The notes beneath the pieces were generated by a model, which did not search any database, had not been told where the DNA came from, and saw nothing but the letters and a program-made list of their open reading frames with translations. From NCBI RefSeq assembly GCF_038500265.1, contig NZ_CP150637.1:2063501-2127500 (forward strand): 64,000 nt of DNA, in the 5' to 3' direction. Both the position numbers and the translations under genes were made by a program. Below, piece after piece: positions 17,323-27,243 of the stretch. The stretch comes from Ignatzschineria larvae DSM 13226. GTDB taxonomy: Bacteria > Pseudomonadota > Gammaproteobacteria > Cardiobacteriales > Wohlfahrtiimonadaceae. Position 1 is the stretch's first letter. Each line of letters begins with the position of its first letter.

Positions 17323-17544
17323 ATGGCCTTTGCCCCACCCAATCCTATGATCACCCGTTGCAAAAAATGTGGTTGGTCTCACAAACAAAGTAGTGATGTC
17401 ATTGAAACTTTCAGCAGTTGCCCTAAATGTGGCAGCGAAGCATTAGAAATTTCTTTTGCGAAGGGAAACCCTTTTGGCGCTGATTCAGAGCAATCAAATG
17501 GCGATAGCCTACTCAATAAAATTAAAAATCTCTTCAAATCTTAA
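17323..17544 (+). CDS. Small zinc-ribbon protein
   Basis: This 73-residue protein has two Cys pairs, CKKCGW and CPKCGS, about 20 residues apart, forming a four-Cys zinc ribbon. A short amphipathic tail follows (LLNKIKNLFKS). It is preceded by CAGGAG and lies 48 bases before the WYL regulator gene, probably on the same message. Small zinc ribbons of this kind often bind nucleic acid or a partner protein, but nothing in the sequence fixes the role. Confidence 0.7.
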   Translation: MAFAPPNPMITRCKKCGWSHKQSSDVIETFSSCPKCGSEALEISFAKGNPFGADSEQSNGDSLLNKIKNLFKS

Positions 17545-17592
17545 ACGTACAGATACGTCTATTTCTCAACACTGCTTCTCTCAAGGTATTGT

Positions 17593-18504
17593 ATGTCCAG
17601 TAAAAATCTTAATTTAGCCTGCCGGTTAGCCGATATTCTCGCAAAGCTCAATCAAGGGGAGCGCCTTGAAGTGAATGCACTTGCCGAAGAGTTTAATGTT
17701 ACACCACGCACTATTATGCGTGATCTCAAAGATCGACTTGTCTTTCTACAATGGGAAGAGTGTGGACCTAGATATTATAGTCTATCCAAATCTACGCTTG
17801 GACAGCTTTACCAAGAGGATATTGAGCGTTTTGCTCATTTTGCAAGTATTCAGAATCTCTTCCCTAAAATTGATCGGGAATTTTTCCAGAAGCAACTCAC
17901 GCAGAGCATCTATGTAAAAGGCCATAATTATGAGGATATCTCTCATAAAACTGCTGATTTTGAACTCATCAAAGCCGCTATTGAAGCCCATCAATATCTC
18001 GATTTCTCTTATCACAAAAATGGGGGAGAAGTTAAAAACTATCGTGTTAGCCCTTATCTACTTCTCAACCGTTCCGGTATTTGGTATTTAATTGCGATTG
18101 ACTCGGGGCAGGTAAAAACCTTTAGTTTTGCTAAAATTAGTCAAATTAGTGTCTTAAAAGAGACTTTTACCATCGATCCCCACCTTCTTGCAGAGATCAA
18201 ACAGAACGATAGCATCTATTACGGTAATCAGATCGATGAAGTCACCATCAAAGTCGATGCTTCGGTCGCAAACTATTTTATTCGGCGTAAATTACTCCCC
18301 AATCAAATCATTCAAGAAGAGAATGATGAGGGGGATCTTATCGTGATTAGCGAAAATGTGGCCGCACAAGAGATCCTCGCGCTGATGCGTTACTGGATTC
18401 CTAATGTCGAAATTATTGCTCCTCAACATCTGCAAATAGAGTTAGAAGAGGGCCTTCGGCAATATCTTACCGCCCAAGATCAAAAGGAAAAATCAGCACA
18501 ATAG
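17593..18504 (+). CDS. WYL-domain transcriptional regulator
   Basis: The protein has 303 residues. An N-terminal DeoR-like winged helix-turn-helix (about residues 10-60, VNALAEEFNVTPRTIMRDL) is followed by a WYL domain. The WYL triad is at 164-166 within SGIWYLIAIDSG, and a C-terminal extension runs to residue 300. WYL proteins sense ligands, often nucleic-acid-like, and frequently control phage-defence or DNA-damage genes. It lies downstream of the dynamin/TerB-like operon and the zinc ribbon and could regulate either; no operator is evident. Its stop is ten bases from the convergent S49 peptidase gene. Confidence 0.85.
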   Translation: MSSKNLNLACRLADILAKLNQGERLEVNALAEEFNVTPRTIMRDLKDRLVFLQWEECGPRYYSLSKSTLGQLYQEDIERFAHFASIQNLFPKIDREFFQKQLTQSIYVKGHNYEDISHKTADFELIKAAIEAHQYLDFSYHKNGGEVKNYRVSPYLLLNRSGIWYLIAIDSGQVKTFSFAKISQISVLKETFTIDPHLLAEIKQNDSIYYGNQIDEVTIKVDASVANYFIRRKLLPNQIIQEENDEGDLIVISENVAAQEILALMRYWIPNVEIIAPQHLQIELEEGLRQYLTAQDQKEKSAQ

Positions 18505-18514
18505 AAGCAATCAA

Positions 18515-19561
18515 CTACTGCCAACCCACATCCGGGAAGGCGGTTTTGACACCTGTTGCAATCCCCATTCCCATCGCTTGCATCAGTTTAACAAAAGGAT
18601 CTTCTTTCTCGGTAAAGTCCACCATAAAAGGCGCGGCGAATTTTTCTCTCGCAATCGACTGCGGCGAGGCTAAACCATCAATCAGACCGATTGATAACGC
18701 TTGTTCCCCATTCCAAATTAAACCGCTATAGAGATTAGGATAATTGCGCTGTAAACGATCTCCCCGACCAGCTTCTACAGCTTTGATAAATTGCTGATGT
18801 ACCCCATCAAGCACCCCTTGCCAAAACTCTGTTTCCACTGCATTTTGAGGAGAGAATGGATCTAAAAAGGCTTTATATTCGCCGGAAGTATAGAGCCGGC
18901 GTTCAATTCCCACTTTATCAATGAGCTGTGTAAAGCCAAAACCTGCCGCCGTGACACCAATAGAGCCAACTAAACTCGCCTTATCCGCATAGATCTCATC
19001 ACTTGCAGCGGCAATATAGTAAGCACCAGATGCTCCAATATCTTCAATCACCGCAATCACTCTCTTCTTAGGATAGAGCTTCTGCAAACGCTGAATCTCA
19101 TCATAGACATAACCACTTTGTACTGGAGAACCACCCCCTGAATTGATCCGAAGAATGATGCCCGCCACTTTCGGATCTTGATAAGCCCGTTGTAAGCCTT
19201 TGATAATACGACTTGCACTTGCTTCACTATTATCGGCAATCACCCCTTTAACATCAATCACAGCGCTATAACGATCCACCACATTTCCATTACTATCCAA
19301 GTAGAGATCGCTACTACTTAAAGATTTAAGCCCAATAAAGATCACTAAAAAGAGCAGACAGAAGAAGCCAAATAGGAGCTTAAAAAAGATTCCCCAACGA
19401 CGCTTCCGGCGCGCTTCCACAGTGGCACTATTGAGTGCTGCTGCTAAAGTTTGTGCTAAAAGCGCTTGCGATAATTCTGCTTGGGAGGAATGATTTTGAT
19501 TCGCTGAACGCTGATGATTCAATGCACCGCTATCTAAAGGTGGGGGATTTTGGTCGCTCAT
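18515..19561 (-). CDS. sppA: S49 family signal peptide peptidase (SppA, short form)
   Basis: The protein has 348 residues. A soluble Gln/Asn-rich N-terminus precedes one transmembrane helix (about residues 60-80, LLFGFFCLLFLVIFIGL), followed by a periplasmic S49 protease domain. The nucleophile is the Ser of GASGAYYIAAAS, and the likely general-base Lys is in TSGEYKAFLDPF. The length fits the ~36-kDa single-domain SppA class rather than the double-length E. coli SppA. It would degrade residual signal peptides in the inner membrane. I prefer the ATG at 19561; an in-frame GTG at 19585 would add eight residues but has no ribosome site. Confidence 0.87.
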   Translation of the reverse strand: MSDQNPPPLDSGALNHQRSANQNHSSQAELSQALLAQTLAAALNSATVEARRKRRWGIFFKLLFGFFCLLFLVIFIGLKSLSSSDLYLDSNGNVVDRYSAVIDVKGVIADNSEASASRIIKGLQRAYQDPKVAGIILRINSGGGSPVQSGYVYDEIQRLQKLYPKKRVIAVIEDIGASGAYYIAAASDEIYADKASLVGSIGVTAAGFGFTQLIDKVGIERRLYTSGEYKAFLDPFSPQNAVETEFWQGVLDGVHQQFIKAVEAGRGDRLQRNYPNLYSGLIWNGEQALSIGLIDGLASPQSIAREKFAAPFMVDFTEKEDPFVKLMQAMGMGIATGVKTAFPDVGWQ

Positions 19562-19657
19562 AAGGTGATCGTTCGCCTCTTTCACTCATAAAGGGATAGT
19601 CAATTTGATTGAAGAAAAATGGTTGTTAAGCCGTTAATATAGGAACGATAATAGATT

Positions 19658-21007
19658 TTATCGTTTTGGCAATTTACCTTTCAGAGAGCGCATCATTTTA
19701 CGTACGCCGCCGCCTTTAAATTGCTTCATCATCCGCTGCATCTGATCAAACTCTTTTAGTAGTTTATGCACTTCTTGAATATTCACACCGGCACCATCTG
19801 CTATCCGTTTCCGGCGTGGGGCTTTGATGATTTTGTGATCTGCACGCTCTGCAGGTGTCATTGAGTTGATCATCGCAATTTTTTGAACGAAGATTTTATC
19901 ATCTACTTTACCTTTCGCCTTTTCGGCAATATCGCCCATTCCCGGAAGTTTGGTCAATAAGGTATTAATACCGCCCATATTGAGCATCTGTTCCATCTGT
20001 GCTTTAAAGTCATTGAGATCAAGGCCTTCCCCTTTCTTAAACTTATTCGTTAAACGCTCCGCTTCTCCTCGGTCAACTTTCGCTTCCATCTCTTCCACAA
20101 GCGATAAGACATCACCCATATCCAAAATACGAGAAGCTAAACGATCCGGGTGGAATGGCTCGAGCGCTTCGAGCTTCTCCCCGACACCTAAGAATTTAAT
20201 CGGCTTTTGTGTAATATGACGAATTGAAAGCGCCGCACCTCCGCGTGCATCTCCGTCGATCTTCGTTAAAATAACACCGGTTAAAGGCAAGGCATCATTA
20301 AAAGCTTTCGCGGTATTCGCCGCATCTTGCCCCGTCATACTATCGACCACAAAGAGCGTTTCAATCGGATTAAGCACCGAATGAACTTCTTTAATCTCTT
20401 CCATCAAGACTTCATCAATATGTAAACGACCGGCAGTATCGACAATCAACACATCGGCATTCATCAATTTTGCTTTCTCAATCGCATCTCGTGCAATATC
20501 TGCCGGTTTTTGATCTACCGTTGAGGGGATAAATTCAGCACCGACTTTACTCGCAACGGTGCGAAGCTGCTCAATTGCCGCAGGACGATAGACGTCCGCA
20601 CTCACCACCGCCACTTTTTTCTTCTCTTTTTCGTGTAAGAAGCGGGCTAATTTACCAACACTCGTTGTTTTACCGGCCCCTTGAAGACCTGCCATTAAAA
20701 TAATCGCCGGTGGCTGAGTACGAAGATCAAGGGATTCATTACCCTCTCCCATAATTTTGATGAGCTCTTCGTGTACCACTTTGACAAAAACTTGCCCAGG
20801 ATTGAGGCTCTCAACGACCTCACGTCCAACAGCTCGCTCTTTTACTTGATTAATAAATTCCCGAACCACCGGTAATGCAACGTCCGCTTCTAAGAGTGCC
20901 ATCCGCACTTCACGCAATGCATCTTGAATATTGCTCTCGGTTAATCTTGCTTGTCCACGCAGTGAACGCATCGTTTGTCGTAAACGACCGCTTAAATTCT
21001 CAAACAT
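19658..21007 (-). CDS. ffh: Signal recognition particle protein Ffh
   Basis: The protein has 449 residues, the usual Ffh length. An N domain is followed by a G domain with GLQGAGKTT (about residues 105-113), DTAGRL and TKIDGDARGG. The C-terminal M domain is Met-rich and ends in the basic RNA-binding tail MMRSLKGKLPKR. With 4.5S RNA and FtsY it targets nascent inner-membrane proteins to the translocon. It is transcribed divergently from the CcsA/HemX-like gene, a pairing common in gammaproteobacteria. Confidence 0.97.
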   Translation of the reverse strand: MFENLSGRLRQTMRSLRGQARLTESNIQDALREVRMALLEADVALPVVREFINQVKERAVGREVVESLNPGQVFVKVVHEELIKIMGEGNESLDLRTQPPAIILMAGLQGAGKTTSVGKLARFLHEKEKKKVAVVSADVYRPAAIEQLRTVASKVGAEFIPSTVDQKPADIARDAIEKAKLMNADVLIVDTAGRLHIDEVLMEEIKEVHSVLNPIETLFVVDSMTGQDAANTAKAFNDALPLTGVILTKIDGDARGGAALSIRHITQKPIKFLGVGEKLEALEPFHPDRLASRILDMGDVLSLVEEMEAKVDRGEAERLTNKFKKGEGLDLNDFKAQMEQMLNMGGINTLLTKLPGMGDIAEKAKGKVDDKIFVQKIAMINSMTPAERADHKIIKAPRRKRIADGAGVNIQEVHKLLKEFDQMQRMMKQFKGGGVRKMMRSLKGKLPKR

Positions 21008-21136
21008 AAAAACCCTTTTTAGCTTTTATTTATAATTCTTATAAAATTTCTAGTAAAATCACTGTATAGTTTACTTGAAATAGGAAGTTCTTTAAAGGCT
21101 CACTTCTAGATATAAAAAGGGATGATTTGTAAGACT

Positions 21137-21967
21137 ATGACGTTAATATCACTCAATATCGGACTCTATCTTCTCGCAACGCTCTTTCTCATTGGAACGC
21201 TGTTAAGAAAAGGCCCAAAATACTGCTGGCCCCTTGGTTGTATAACCATCATCGCCGGCCTGATTCTACAAGCTTATAATTTAAGCTTCCAATTAACGCT
21301 CGGTAATTTTGATGAGATTAGTGCCTTTGAAGCGCTCTCACTCGCCTCATTAATTATGGTATTACTCGTCCTTCCTTATCTCAAGCGCCATTTAAATACG
21401 GCGATTATCATCACGCTCTTTGCGGCGGCAACACAAGTTTTATCGCTCTTTGATACCAATGATGTGAGTTTTGGCACCCCCTCTGCTTGGCTCAGTATTC
21501 ACATATTGACCTCAATTGTTGCCTATGCAATCTTGCTATTAGCCTCGATTCAAGCGCTATTAGTCTACTTTAGAGATCGCTCTCTCAAACAAAAGCGCTC
21601 GATTGCTCATCGGCTACCACCGATTATGCGAATGGAGCATCTCCTTTTTCAGCTGCTCCTGATCGGCTTTATTATGCTGACTATTAGCCTATTGACGAGC
21701 CTTGCCTTTTTTGACCAATGGTTTACAGCACACTTTATCCATAAAACTATTTTAACAGGCTTTGCTTGGCTACTTTATGGCGCGATCCTTTTCGCACGCT
21801 ACAAATTTGGTTTACGCGGGCAAGCGGCGGCAAAATATATTTTAATTACCGCTGTCATTTTACTATTAGGGATTACAGGTACAAGGTTAATTCAGGAGTT
21901 TCTCTTTACCCCTGAAACAACGATTGAGATATCGGCGCTGTCAAGCACAATACAATCAACAAGTTAA
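21137..21967 (+). CDS. Cytochrome c assembly (CcsA/HemX/YpjD-like) inner-membrane protein
   Basis: This ~276-residue protein has about eight hydrophobic segments and resembles the cytochrome c assembly/HemX (E. coli YpjD) family that is usually divergent from ffh. The family is related to heme-handling membrane proteins, but the role of the ffh-linked member is poorly defined. Conserved His residues are visible in the second half (for example HILTSIVAYAILL and HKTILTGFAWLL). The start is uncertain: the ATG at 21137 gives a natural membrane-protein N-terminus, and an upstream ATG at 21122 adds five residues with its purine tract too close. Confidence 0.78.
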   Translation: MTLISLNIGLYLLATLFLIGTLLRKGPKYCWPLGCITIIAGLILQAYNLSFQLTLGNFDEISAFEALSLASLIMVLLVLPYLKRHLNTAIIITLFAAATQVLSLFDTNDVSFGTPSAWLSIHILTSIVAYAILLLASIQALLVYFRDRSLKQKRSIAHRLPPIMRMEHLLFQLLLIGFIMLTISLLTSLAFFDQWFTAHFIHKTILTGFAWLLYGAILFARYKFGLRGQAAAKYILITAVILLLGITGTRLIQEFLFTPETTIEISALSSTIQSTS

Positions 21968-22097
21968 TCTCTAAAATCGTATCCTTGTCACATTCAAAGC
22001 AGATAATAACTTAAAGTGACCTTGCGACTGTTATACAATTTGTATCCTCCATTAATCTATTTCGATTCATCTTATATTAAGAATATTGATTACAACT

Positions 22098-22904
22098 ATG
22101 ACCACGAACCCCACAAAAGAACAGACTTTTATTCATCATCTGATCGAACTTCGAGATCGTCTCATTCGTGCAGGTGTCGGCGTATTACTTGTCTTTGTCT
22201 GTCTTGTTTACTTCTCGAATGATATCTATAACTTTGTGGCAACACCACTATTAAAAGTGATGCCGGAGGGTGGCAGAATGATTGCCACAGATGTGGTTGC
22301 GCCGTTTCTTGCCCCGATTAAATTGACGCTCTGGGTCTCATTCTTTATCGCCATTCCTTGGGTTCTCTATCAAGTGTGGGCCTTTGTCGCACCGGGGCTT
22401 TATCAGCACGAAAAGCGGGTTGCATTCCCGATTATTTTTACGAGTGTTCTGCTTTTCTATCTTGGAATGTGCTTCGCCTACTACGCAGTGATGCCGGTGA
22501 TGTTCAAATTCCTCTCAGGCTCAGCTCCTGCTGGCGTTGAGATTGCCACTGATATTAACAAATATCTTTCAACGGTCCTTCGCCTTTTCTTCTTCTTTGG
22601 TGTGGTCTTTGAAATTCCAATTATTCTCATTATTCTCGTCTCTCTACGAATCTTAAAAACTGAGAATTTAACGAGTAAACGTCCCTACATTATTGTCGGG
22701 ATTTTTACCGTATCGGCGATCGCTACACCTCCCGATCCCTTCTCAATGATTATCTTCGCAAGTGCGGCAATTCTACTCTTTGAATTAGGGCTCTATATTG
22801 GCAAGCGCATTGAGAAGAAACGCGCCTTGACCGAAGCCGAAGAGATCGAAAATGAGAATGAAACCCCTAATGTTCCGGCGGAAACGACAGAAAAAGAGTC
22901 ATAA
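22098..22904 (+). CDS. tatC: Sec-independent protein translocase TatC
   Basis: The ~268-residue protein has six transmembrane segments. The conserved TatC N-terminal signature FIHHLIELRDRLIRAG binds twin-arginine signal peptides, and the family motif GLYQHEKR is in the first periplasmic/cytoplasmic region. The C-terminal tail is acidic (EEIENENE). No tatA or tatB lies beside it, so those genes must be elsewhere. The ATG at 22098 is preferred over an upstream TTG at 22086; no good Shine-Dalgarno site is seen for either. Confidence 0.95.
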   Translation: MTTNPTKEQTFIHHLIELRDRLIRAGVGVLLVFVCLVYFSNDIYNFVATPLLKVMPEGGRMIATDVVAPFLAPIKLTLWVSFFIAIPWVLYQVWAFVAPGLYQHEKRVAFPIIFTSVLLFYLGMCFAYYAVMPVMFKFLSGSAPAGVEIATDINKYLSTVLRLFFFFGVVFEIPIILIILVSLRILKTENLTSKRPYIIVGIFTVSAIATPPDPFSMIIFASAAILLFELGLYIGKRIEKKRALTEAEEIENENETPNVPAETTEKES

Positions 22905-23122
22905 GCGCAATAGAAAGAGACAACAAAATAATCTAAGAGGAATCCCCGTGATTCAACACGTTGAATTCCTAAAATAATAATCAATTACAACAATACACGA
23001 TCAACCCCTTATCAAGAGCAGAATCAAGGGATTAATCAGCGATTTGTCACTATCAGTGTTACAATTAGAGACATATTCGTTATTTTTACCTACTATTTAA
23101 TTATTGGAAATATAAAACAATT

Positions 23123-24547
23123 ATGATGGTTAAAACTCGCTTTGCCCCATCTCCAACGGGCTATCTTCATATCGGCGGTGCTAGAACTGCCCTCTTCTCT
23201 CATCTCTATGCCCTTCACAATAAAGGGACAACGGTACTTCGAATCGAAGATACGGATCTTGAGCGTTCAACGCCGGAAGCCGTTGCGGCGATCATTGAGA
23301 GCCTTGAATGGTTAGGATTACACTATGATGAAGGTCCTTACTATCAAACAAAGCGTTTTGACCGTTACAAAGAAGTGATTGCCGAGCTACTCGAATCAGG
23401 TCATGCCTATTACTGCTACTGCACACAAGAAGAACTTGCCGAAATGCGCGCAAAAGCGGAAGCGAAAAAAGAGAAGCCCCGTTATGATGGTACTTGGCGC
23501 CCTGAACCGGGTAAGACACTACCGGCGATTCCTGAGGGGATTCAACCGGTGGTGCGCTTTAAACAACCCCAAGTAGGTGCTACCACCTTCGTGGATCTTG
23601 TTCATGGCAATTTAAGTGTACAAAATAGTGAGCTTGATGATCTGATTATCGCTCGAGGGGATGGCTCTCCGACTTATAACTTCTGTGTCGTTGTCGATGA
23701 TGTTGATATGGAAATAACCCACGTTATTCGTGGTGATGACCATATCAATAATACCTATCGCCAAGTCAATATCTTCAAAGCGATGAATAAACCGGTCCCT
23801 AAATTTGCCCATTTAGCAATGATTCTCGGCGATGATGGCCAAAAACTCTCAAAACGTCATGGCGCAGTCGGCGTGATGGAGTATTACCATCAAGGTTATC
23901 TACCTGAAGCAGTCCTTAACTATCTCGTCCGTCTCGGTTGGTCACATGGCGATCAAGAGATCTTCTCCTTTGAAGAGATGGTGCAATATTTTGATTTAAA
24001 CAATGTGAATAAATCAGCAAGCGCCTTTAATACTTCTAAACTTCGTTGGCTCAATCAACACTATATGATTGAGAAAAACCCTGCAGAGCTTGCAATGTTA
24101 CTCAAACCATTCCTAGAGAAACTCGGCGTTCAAACGGAAACATCACCAGAGTTTGATAACTATCTCACTAAAGTAGTGGAAGCCCATGTGAAGCGCTGTG
24201 AAACACTTGTTGAGCTAGCCGAAATGGTCCTCTATCTCTTCACAGATACCATTGAGATGGATGAAGCAGCGAAAGCAAAACAACTCACACCGGTGTCAAA
24301 ACCTGTACTTGAGAAGCTCGTGGAAATCCTCGGCAATGTTACTGAGTGGACACCGGCCAATCTCGATGCTGCAGTGAAAGAAGTCACGCAAGCCCTTGAA
24401 GTGGGTATGGGAAAAGTGGGTATGCCACTTCGTACTGCAATCGTGGGTCGTACCAATTCCCCTAATCTCGATGAAACCCTCTTCTTAGTGGGCAAAGAGC
24501 GAACGCTTGATCGTCTTGGTAAAGCCATTGCGATGATTGAGGGTTAG
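23123..24547 (+). CDS. gltX: Glutamyl-tRNA synthetase
   Basis: The protein has 474 residues, a typical bacterial GluRS. The class I signature is HIGG within RFAPSPTGYLHIGGART, and the KMSKS-type loop reads KLSKRHGAVGVM. The anticodon-binding domain occupies the C-terminal third. It charges tRNA-Glu, whose gene is at 32413-32487 in this window. The start has two adjacent ATG codons (23123 and 23126), either of which could be used. It stands alone, ending before an inserted ~170-bp repeat and a bidirectional terminator. Confidence 0.97.
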   Translation: MMVKTRFAPSPTGYLHIGGARTALFSHLYALHNKGTTVLRIEDTDLERSTPEAVAAIIESLEWLGLHYDEGPYYQTKRFDRYKEVIAELLESGHAYYCYCTQEELAEMRAKAEAKKEKPRYDGTWRPEPGKTLPAIPEGIQPVVRFKQPQVGATTFVDLVHGNLSVQNSELDDLIIARGDGSPTYNFCVVVDDVDMEITHVIRGDDHINNTYRQVNIFKAMNKPVPKFAHLAMILGDDGQKLSKRHGAVGVMEYYHQGYLPEAVLNYLVRLGWSHGDQEIFSFEEMVQYFDLNNVNKSASAFNTSKLRWLNQHYMIEKNPAELAMLLKPFLEKLGVQTETSPEFDNYLTKVVEAHVKRCETLVELAEMVLYLFTDTIEMDEAAKAKQLTPVSKPVLEKLVEILGNVTEWTPANLDAAVKEVTQALEVGMGKVGMPLRTAIVGRTNSPNLDETLFLVGKERTLDRLGKAIAMIEG

Positions 24548-24571
24548 TGAGATCGTTTATGTTTTAACATT

Positions 24572-24741
24572 TATAGTATTGGTTTAAGAAAAATATTTTT
24601 TATGCAGTGAGTGGAATTTTAAAAGAACATCAAACCGTACTAAACAACACTTGCAAGATGCCGGATAGAACAGCTCCCTCGCCTCGATCAGCTGATGCAC
24701 CGGCATTTAAATAATGCTTATTCTGAACCGATCTTACTATA
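24572..24741 (+). repeat. MITE-like interspersed repeat, copy A
   Basis: This ~170-bp element has ends TATAGTATTGGTTTAAG on the left and, on the opposite strand, TATAGTAAGATCGGTTCA on the right, which are imperfect terminal inverted repeats. Inside, ATGCCGG and CCGGCAT form the arms of a long hairpin. It matches copies at 31799-31972 and 59864-60036. It lies between the convergent gltX and rarA genes. Confidence 0.85.
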
Positions 24742-24755
24742 ATAAATACTTACAT

Positions 24756-24793
24756 TAAAAAGCAGTCATTCAAATTGAAGACTGCTTTTTTTA
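24756..24793. terminator. Bidirectional terminator between gltX and rarA
   Basis: Arms AAAAAGCAGTC and GACTGCTTTTT surround a 12-base loop, with A- and T-runs on both sides. The hairpin can therefore end both gltX (+) and rarA (-) transcripts. Confidence 0.88.
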
Positions 24794-24810
24794 ATACGTG
24801 TAATAATGTT

Positions 24811-26136
24811 TTAAGATCCCCGCCGAGCTTCTTCATCTAACGATTTAAGGTACTTTAACTTCTCGCCAATCTGTTTCTCAATACCACGCTCGGTAGGATG
24901 ATACCACTGCATCTCTTCCATTCCATCAGGGAAATAGTATTCGCCGGCAGCGTAAGCACCGGGTTCATCATGGGCATAACGGTAATTTTTGCCATGTCCC
25001 ATCTCTGCCATAAGCTTCGTGGGAGCATTGCGTAGATGAAAAGGAACCGGCCTTGTTTGGTCTTCGGCGACAAATTTTCGAGCTTTTTTAAAGGCCATAT
25101 AACCGGCATTTGATTTTGCGGCACAAGCGAGATAGATCGCAGCTTGTGCTAGTGCTAAATCGCCCTCAGGACTCCCGAGGCGCTCATAAGTGGTTAAAGC
25201 ATCGGTGGCGATTTGTGTTCCACGTGGATCAGCGAGCCCCACATCCTCCCAAGCAATCATTAAGATTCTTCGCCCAAGATAGCGCGGATCAACGCCACTC
25301 TCCATCATCAGACAGAACCAATAGAGAGCCGCATCAGGATCTGAGCCCCGAATGGATTTATGTAATGCCGAAATCTGATCATAGAAGTAATCGCCGCCCT
25401 TATCAAACTTCTTCGGCTGACTCGTTAGAATCTGCTCTACAAGTGATTTTTCAATAGTTGTGAGTTCATTACTCTGCGCAACAATCAAGAGTTGTTGCAA
25501 TAGATTCAGTGAACGCCGACCATCCCCGCTGGCATAACTCACCAATAAGGCCATCGCATCATCTGTTAATTGATAATCAGGATAATAGGTCGTTAAAGCC
25601 CGATTTAAAAGCGTTGTGACTGCTGCTTCATCAAGCGGTTGTAGGACATAAACAAAAGCACGAGATAAGAGTGCCTGATTAATTTCAAAAGAGGGATTCT
25701 CAGTAGTTGCCCCAATAAAGGTCACTAATCCTGATTCCACAAAAGGCAATAATGCATCTTGTTGCCCTTTGTTAAACCGATGAATTTCATCGATAAAAAG
25801 AATCGTGCGCCGACCTTGTAGCCGATACACTTCTGCCTCTTTGATTGCTTCGCGAATCTCTTTCACACCTGAAAATACCGCGGAAAGATCGATAAACTCG
25901 GCATCAAAAGCCTTCGCCACTAAACGCGCAAGCGTTGTCTTACCAACCCCCGGTGGCCCCCAAAAGATCATTGAGTGGGGAATACCGCTTTTAAAGGCTT
26001 CATAGAGTGGTTTTCCTTCGGCAAGTAGATGCCGTTGACCCACTACTTCAGAGAGATCTTTGGGCCGCGCTAAATCCGCTAATGGGGCAAACTGTTGTTG
26101 CGTTGATTCTTGTAACGCATCAAATAGATCCGCCAT
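24811..26136 (-). CDS. rarA: Replication-associated recombination protein RarA (MgsA), AAA+ ATPase
   Basis: The protein has 441 residues. It has Walker [10 protein letters not shown], Walker B with the DEIHRFNK motif ([15 protein letters not shown]) and the sensor region GATTENPSF. The C-terminal tetramerisation domain has the typical [17 protein letters not shown] near its end. RarA acts at stalled forks with SSB and RecA. The start lies two bases after the lolA stop, so the pair form a lolA-rarA operon as in many gammaproteobacteria. Confidence 0.95.
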   Translation of the reverse strand: MADLFDALQESTQQQFAPLADLARPKDLSEVVGQRHLLAEGKPLYEAFKSGIPHSMIFWGPPGVGKTTLARLVAKAFDAEFIDLSAVFSGVKEIREAIKEAEVYRLQGRRTILFIDEIHRFNKGQQDALLPFVESGLVTFIGATTENPSFEINQALLSRAFVYVLQPLDEAAVTTLLNRALTTYYPDYQLTDDAMALLVSYASGDGRRSLNLLQQLLIVAQSNELTTIEKSLVEQILTSQPKKFDKGGDYFYDQISALHKSIRGSDPDAALYWFCLMMESGVDPRYLGRRILMIAWEDVGLADPRGTQIATDALTTYERLGSPEGDLALAQAAIYLACAAKSNAGYMAFKKARKFVAEDQTRPVPFHLRNAPTKLMAEMGHGKNYRYAHDEPGAYAAGEYYFPDGMEEMQWYHPTERGIEKQIGEKLKYLKSLDEEARRGS

Positions 26137-26138
26137 TG

Positions 26139-26825
26139 TTACTTGCTCTCATCAATCACATCCACATCTTGTGGAACTTTAAAATCAAACAGATTTGCAT
26201 CGACAGGCTTATTCTCAACCACTTTTTTCATCACAAATGAGATTGTTTGCCCGGTAACATCTTCTACTTTAAAGGAATAGATCTTACGATTGGCAAATAC
26301 GACTTGGATATCATTGATTTGAAGATCATTGTAACTCTGTTTAGGCGTTAAGAGGTATTCCCGGCGATCACGTACTGTTTTAATATCAAAATTCGCCGTT
26401 AAAGGTTGATCACTCAATAGAATCTGCAAGACAGGATTCTCTAAGACACTCTGCACAGGCTTAATAATTACCTGCATCAAGTCAACATCATAGAACCAAA
26501 ATTTTTGACCATTGCTCACTAAGATTTGATGATAAGGCTCTGTGTAGTCAAAGATAAAGCGCGGTTGATCAGCTGCTTTTGTCGAAGTTTCAGTATCGGT
26601 ATCTGCCGACTTTTCAATGATAAGATGCCCCGCTGTTTTATCTGTTTTCTCTTTAGTAGTAATTTCCTGCGTAAAATTCGCCTCTAACGTTTGGAAATTC
26701 TTAAAATAATCCACAATAAAACGCTCATCAGCTAAGCTCAACTGCGAGGTTAATATCATGAATATAAAGCTTGATAGCGCTAATAAACAGCGCTTCTTAG
26801 CTTGTTGCGAAATTTTTCTATACAT
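26139..26825 (-). CDS. lolA: Outer-membrane lipoprotein carrier LolA
   Basis: The protein has 228 residues with a long basic signal peptide (hydrophobic core LLALSSFIFMILTSQLSLA). The mature part has the LolA pattern: FQTLEANFTQEI, PRFIFDYTEPYHQILVSNGQKFWFYD, and a C-terminal KVPQDVDVID. LolA shuttles lipoproteins across the periplasm from LolCDE to LolB. A ~20-residue Lys/Thr/Asp-rich insertion around residues 58-82 (KTDKTAGHLIIEKSADTDTE) makes it slightly longer than E. coli LolA. It is co-transcribed with rarA. Confidence 0.92.
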   Translation of the reverse strand: MYRKISQQAKKRCLLALSSFIFMILTSQLSLADERFIVDYFKNFQTLEANFTQEITTKEKTDKTAGHLIIEKSADTDTETSTKAADQPRFIFDYTEPYHQILVSNGQKFWFYDVDLMQVIIKPVQSVLENPVLQILLSDQPLTANFDIKTVRDRREYLLTPKQSYNDLQINDIQVVFANRKIYSFKVEDVTGQTISFVMKKVVENKPVDANLFDFKVPQDVDVIDESK

Positions 26826-27243
26826 AGATTCTCACCTTTTCAGTGGCTGAAAAATTCAATAAATGTTTCTTCTTTAATGCCATGATTAAAAGTTCGGTTC
26901 AGGTTTTTTCTACTATTTCTGAATTATCCTCATCAATAACTCGCTGAAGTAGCCCAATTTTTAATCCGCAAAGATTGAATTATTATAACAGATTCATAGA
27001 TTACCTATCCGATCGCATTCAAGGAATACTTTCTCTGCCCAACGTTACTCGGCATTTTCCTCTCATTAATCGCCCTACCCGCCAGAGATACTCTTCAAAG
27101 TCTCAAAAATAGATTAGTTAAGGGCTAGAATAACCCCTATCAATTGTAAGTTAATTTAAATTTAGTTATAAAATAGTCAATAAGTATGCTAGATTTTATG
27201 GCAAAAATTATTCTAATAATATTGCAAACATAGGAGTCACAAT
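26826..27243. other. Intergenic region between lolA and gltS
   Basis: This 418-base divergent spacer holds the candidate lolA promoter and must hold the gltS promoter. I see no open frame with coding character, no repeat and no structured RNA in it. Confidence 0.5.
26982..26990 (-). promoter_or_regulatory. Candidate extended -10 promoter of lolA-rarA
   Basis: On the minus strand TGTTATAAT forms an extended -10 element about 155 bases before the lolA start. The -35 region is weak, as expected for extended -10 promoters. Confidence 0.4.

Noticed and set aside
22935-22972. Inverted repeat ATTCAAC-AC-GTTGAAT downstream of tatC, considered as a terminator
   Set aside because: The two-base centre is too short for a stable RNA loop and no T-run follows; it could be a protein site but nothing supports that.
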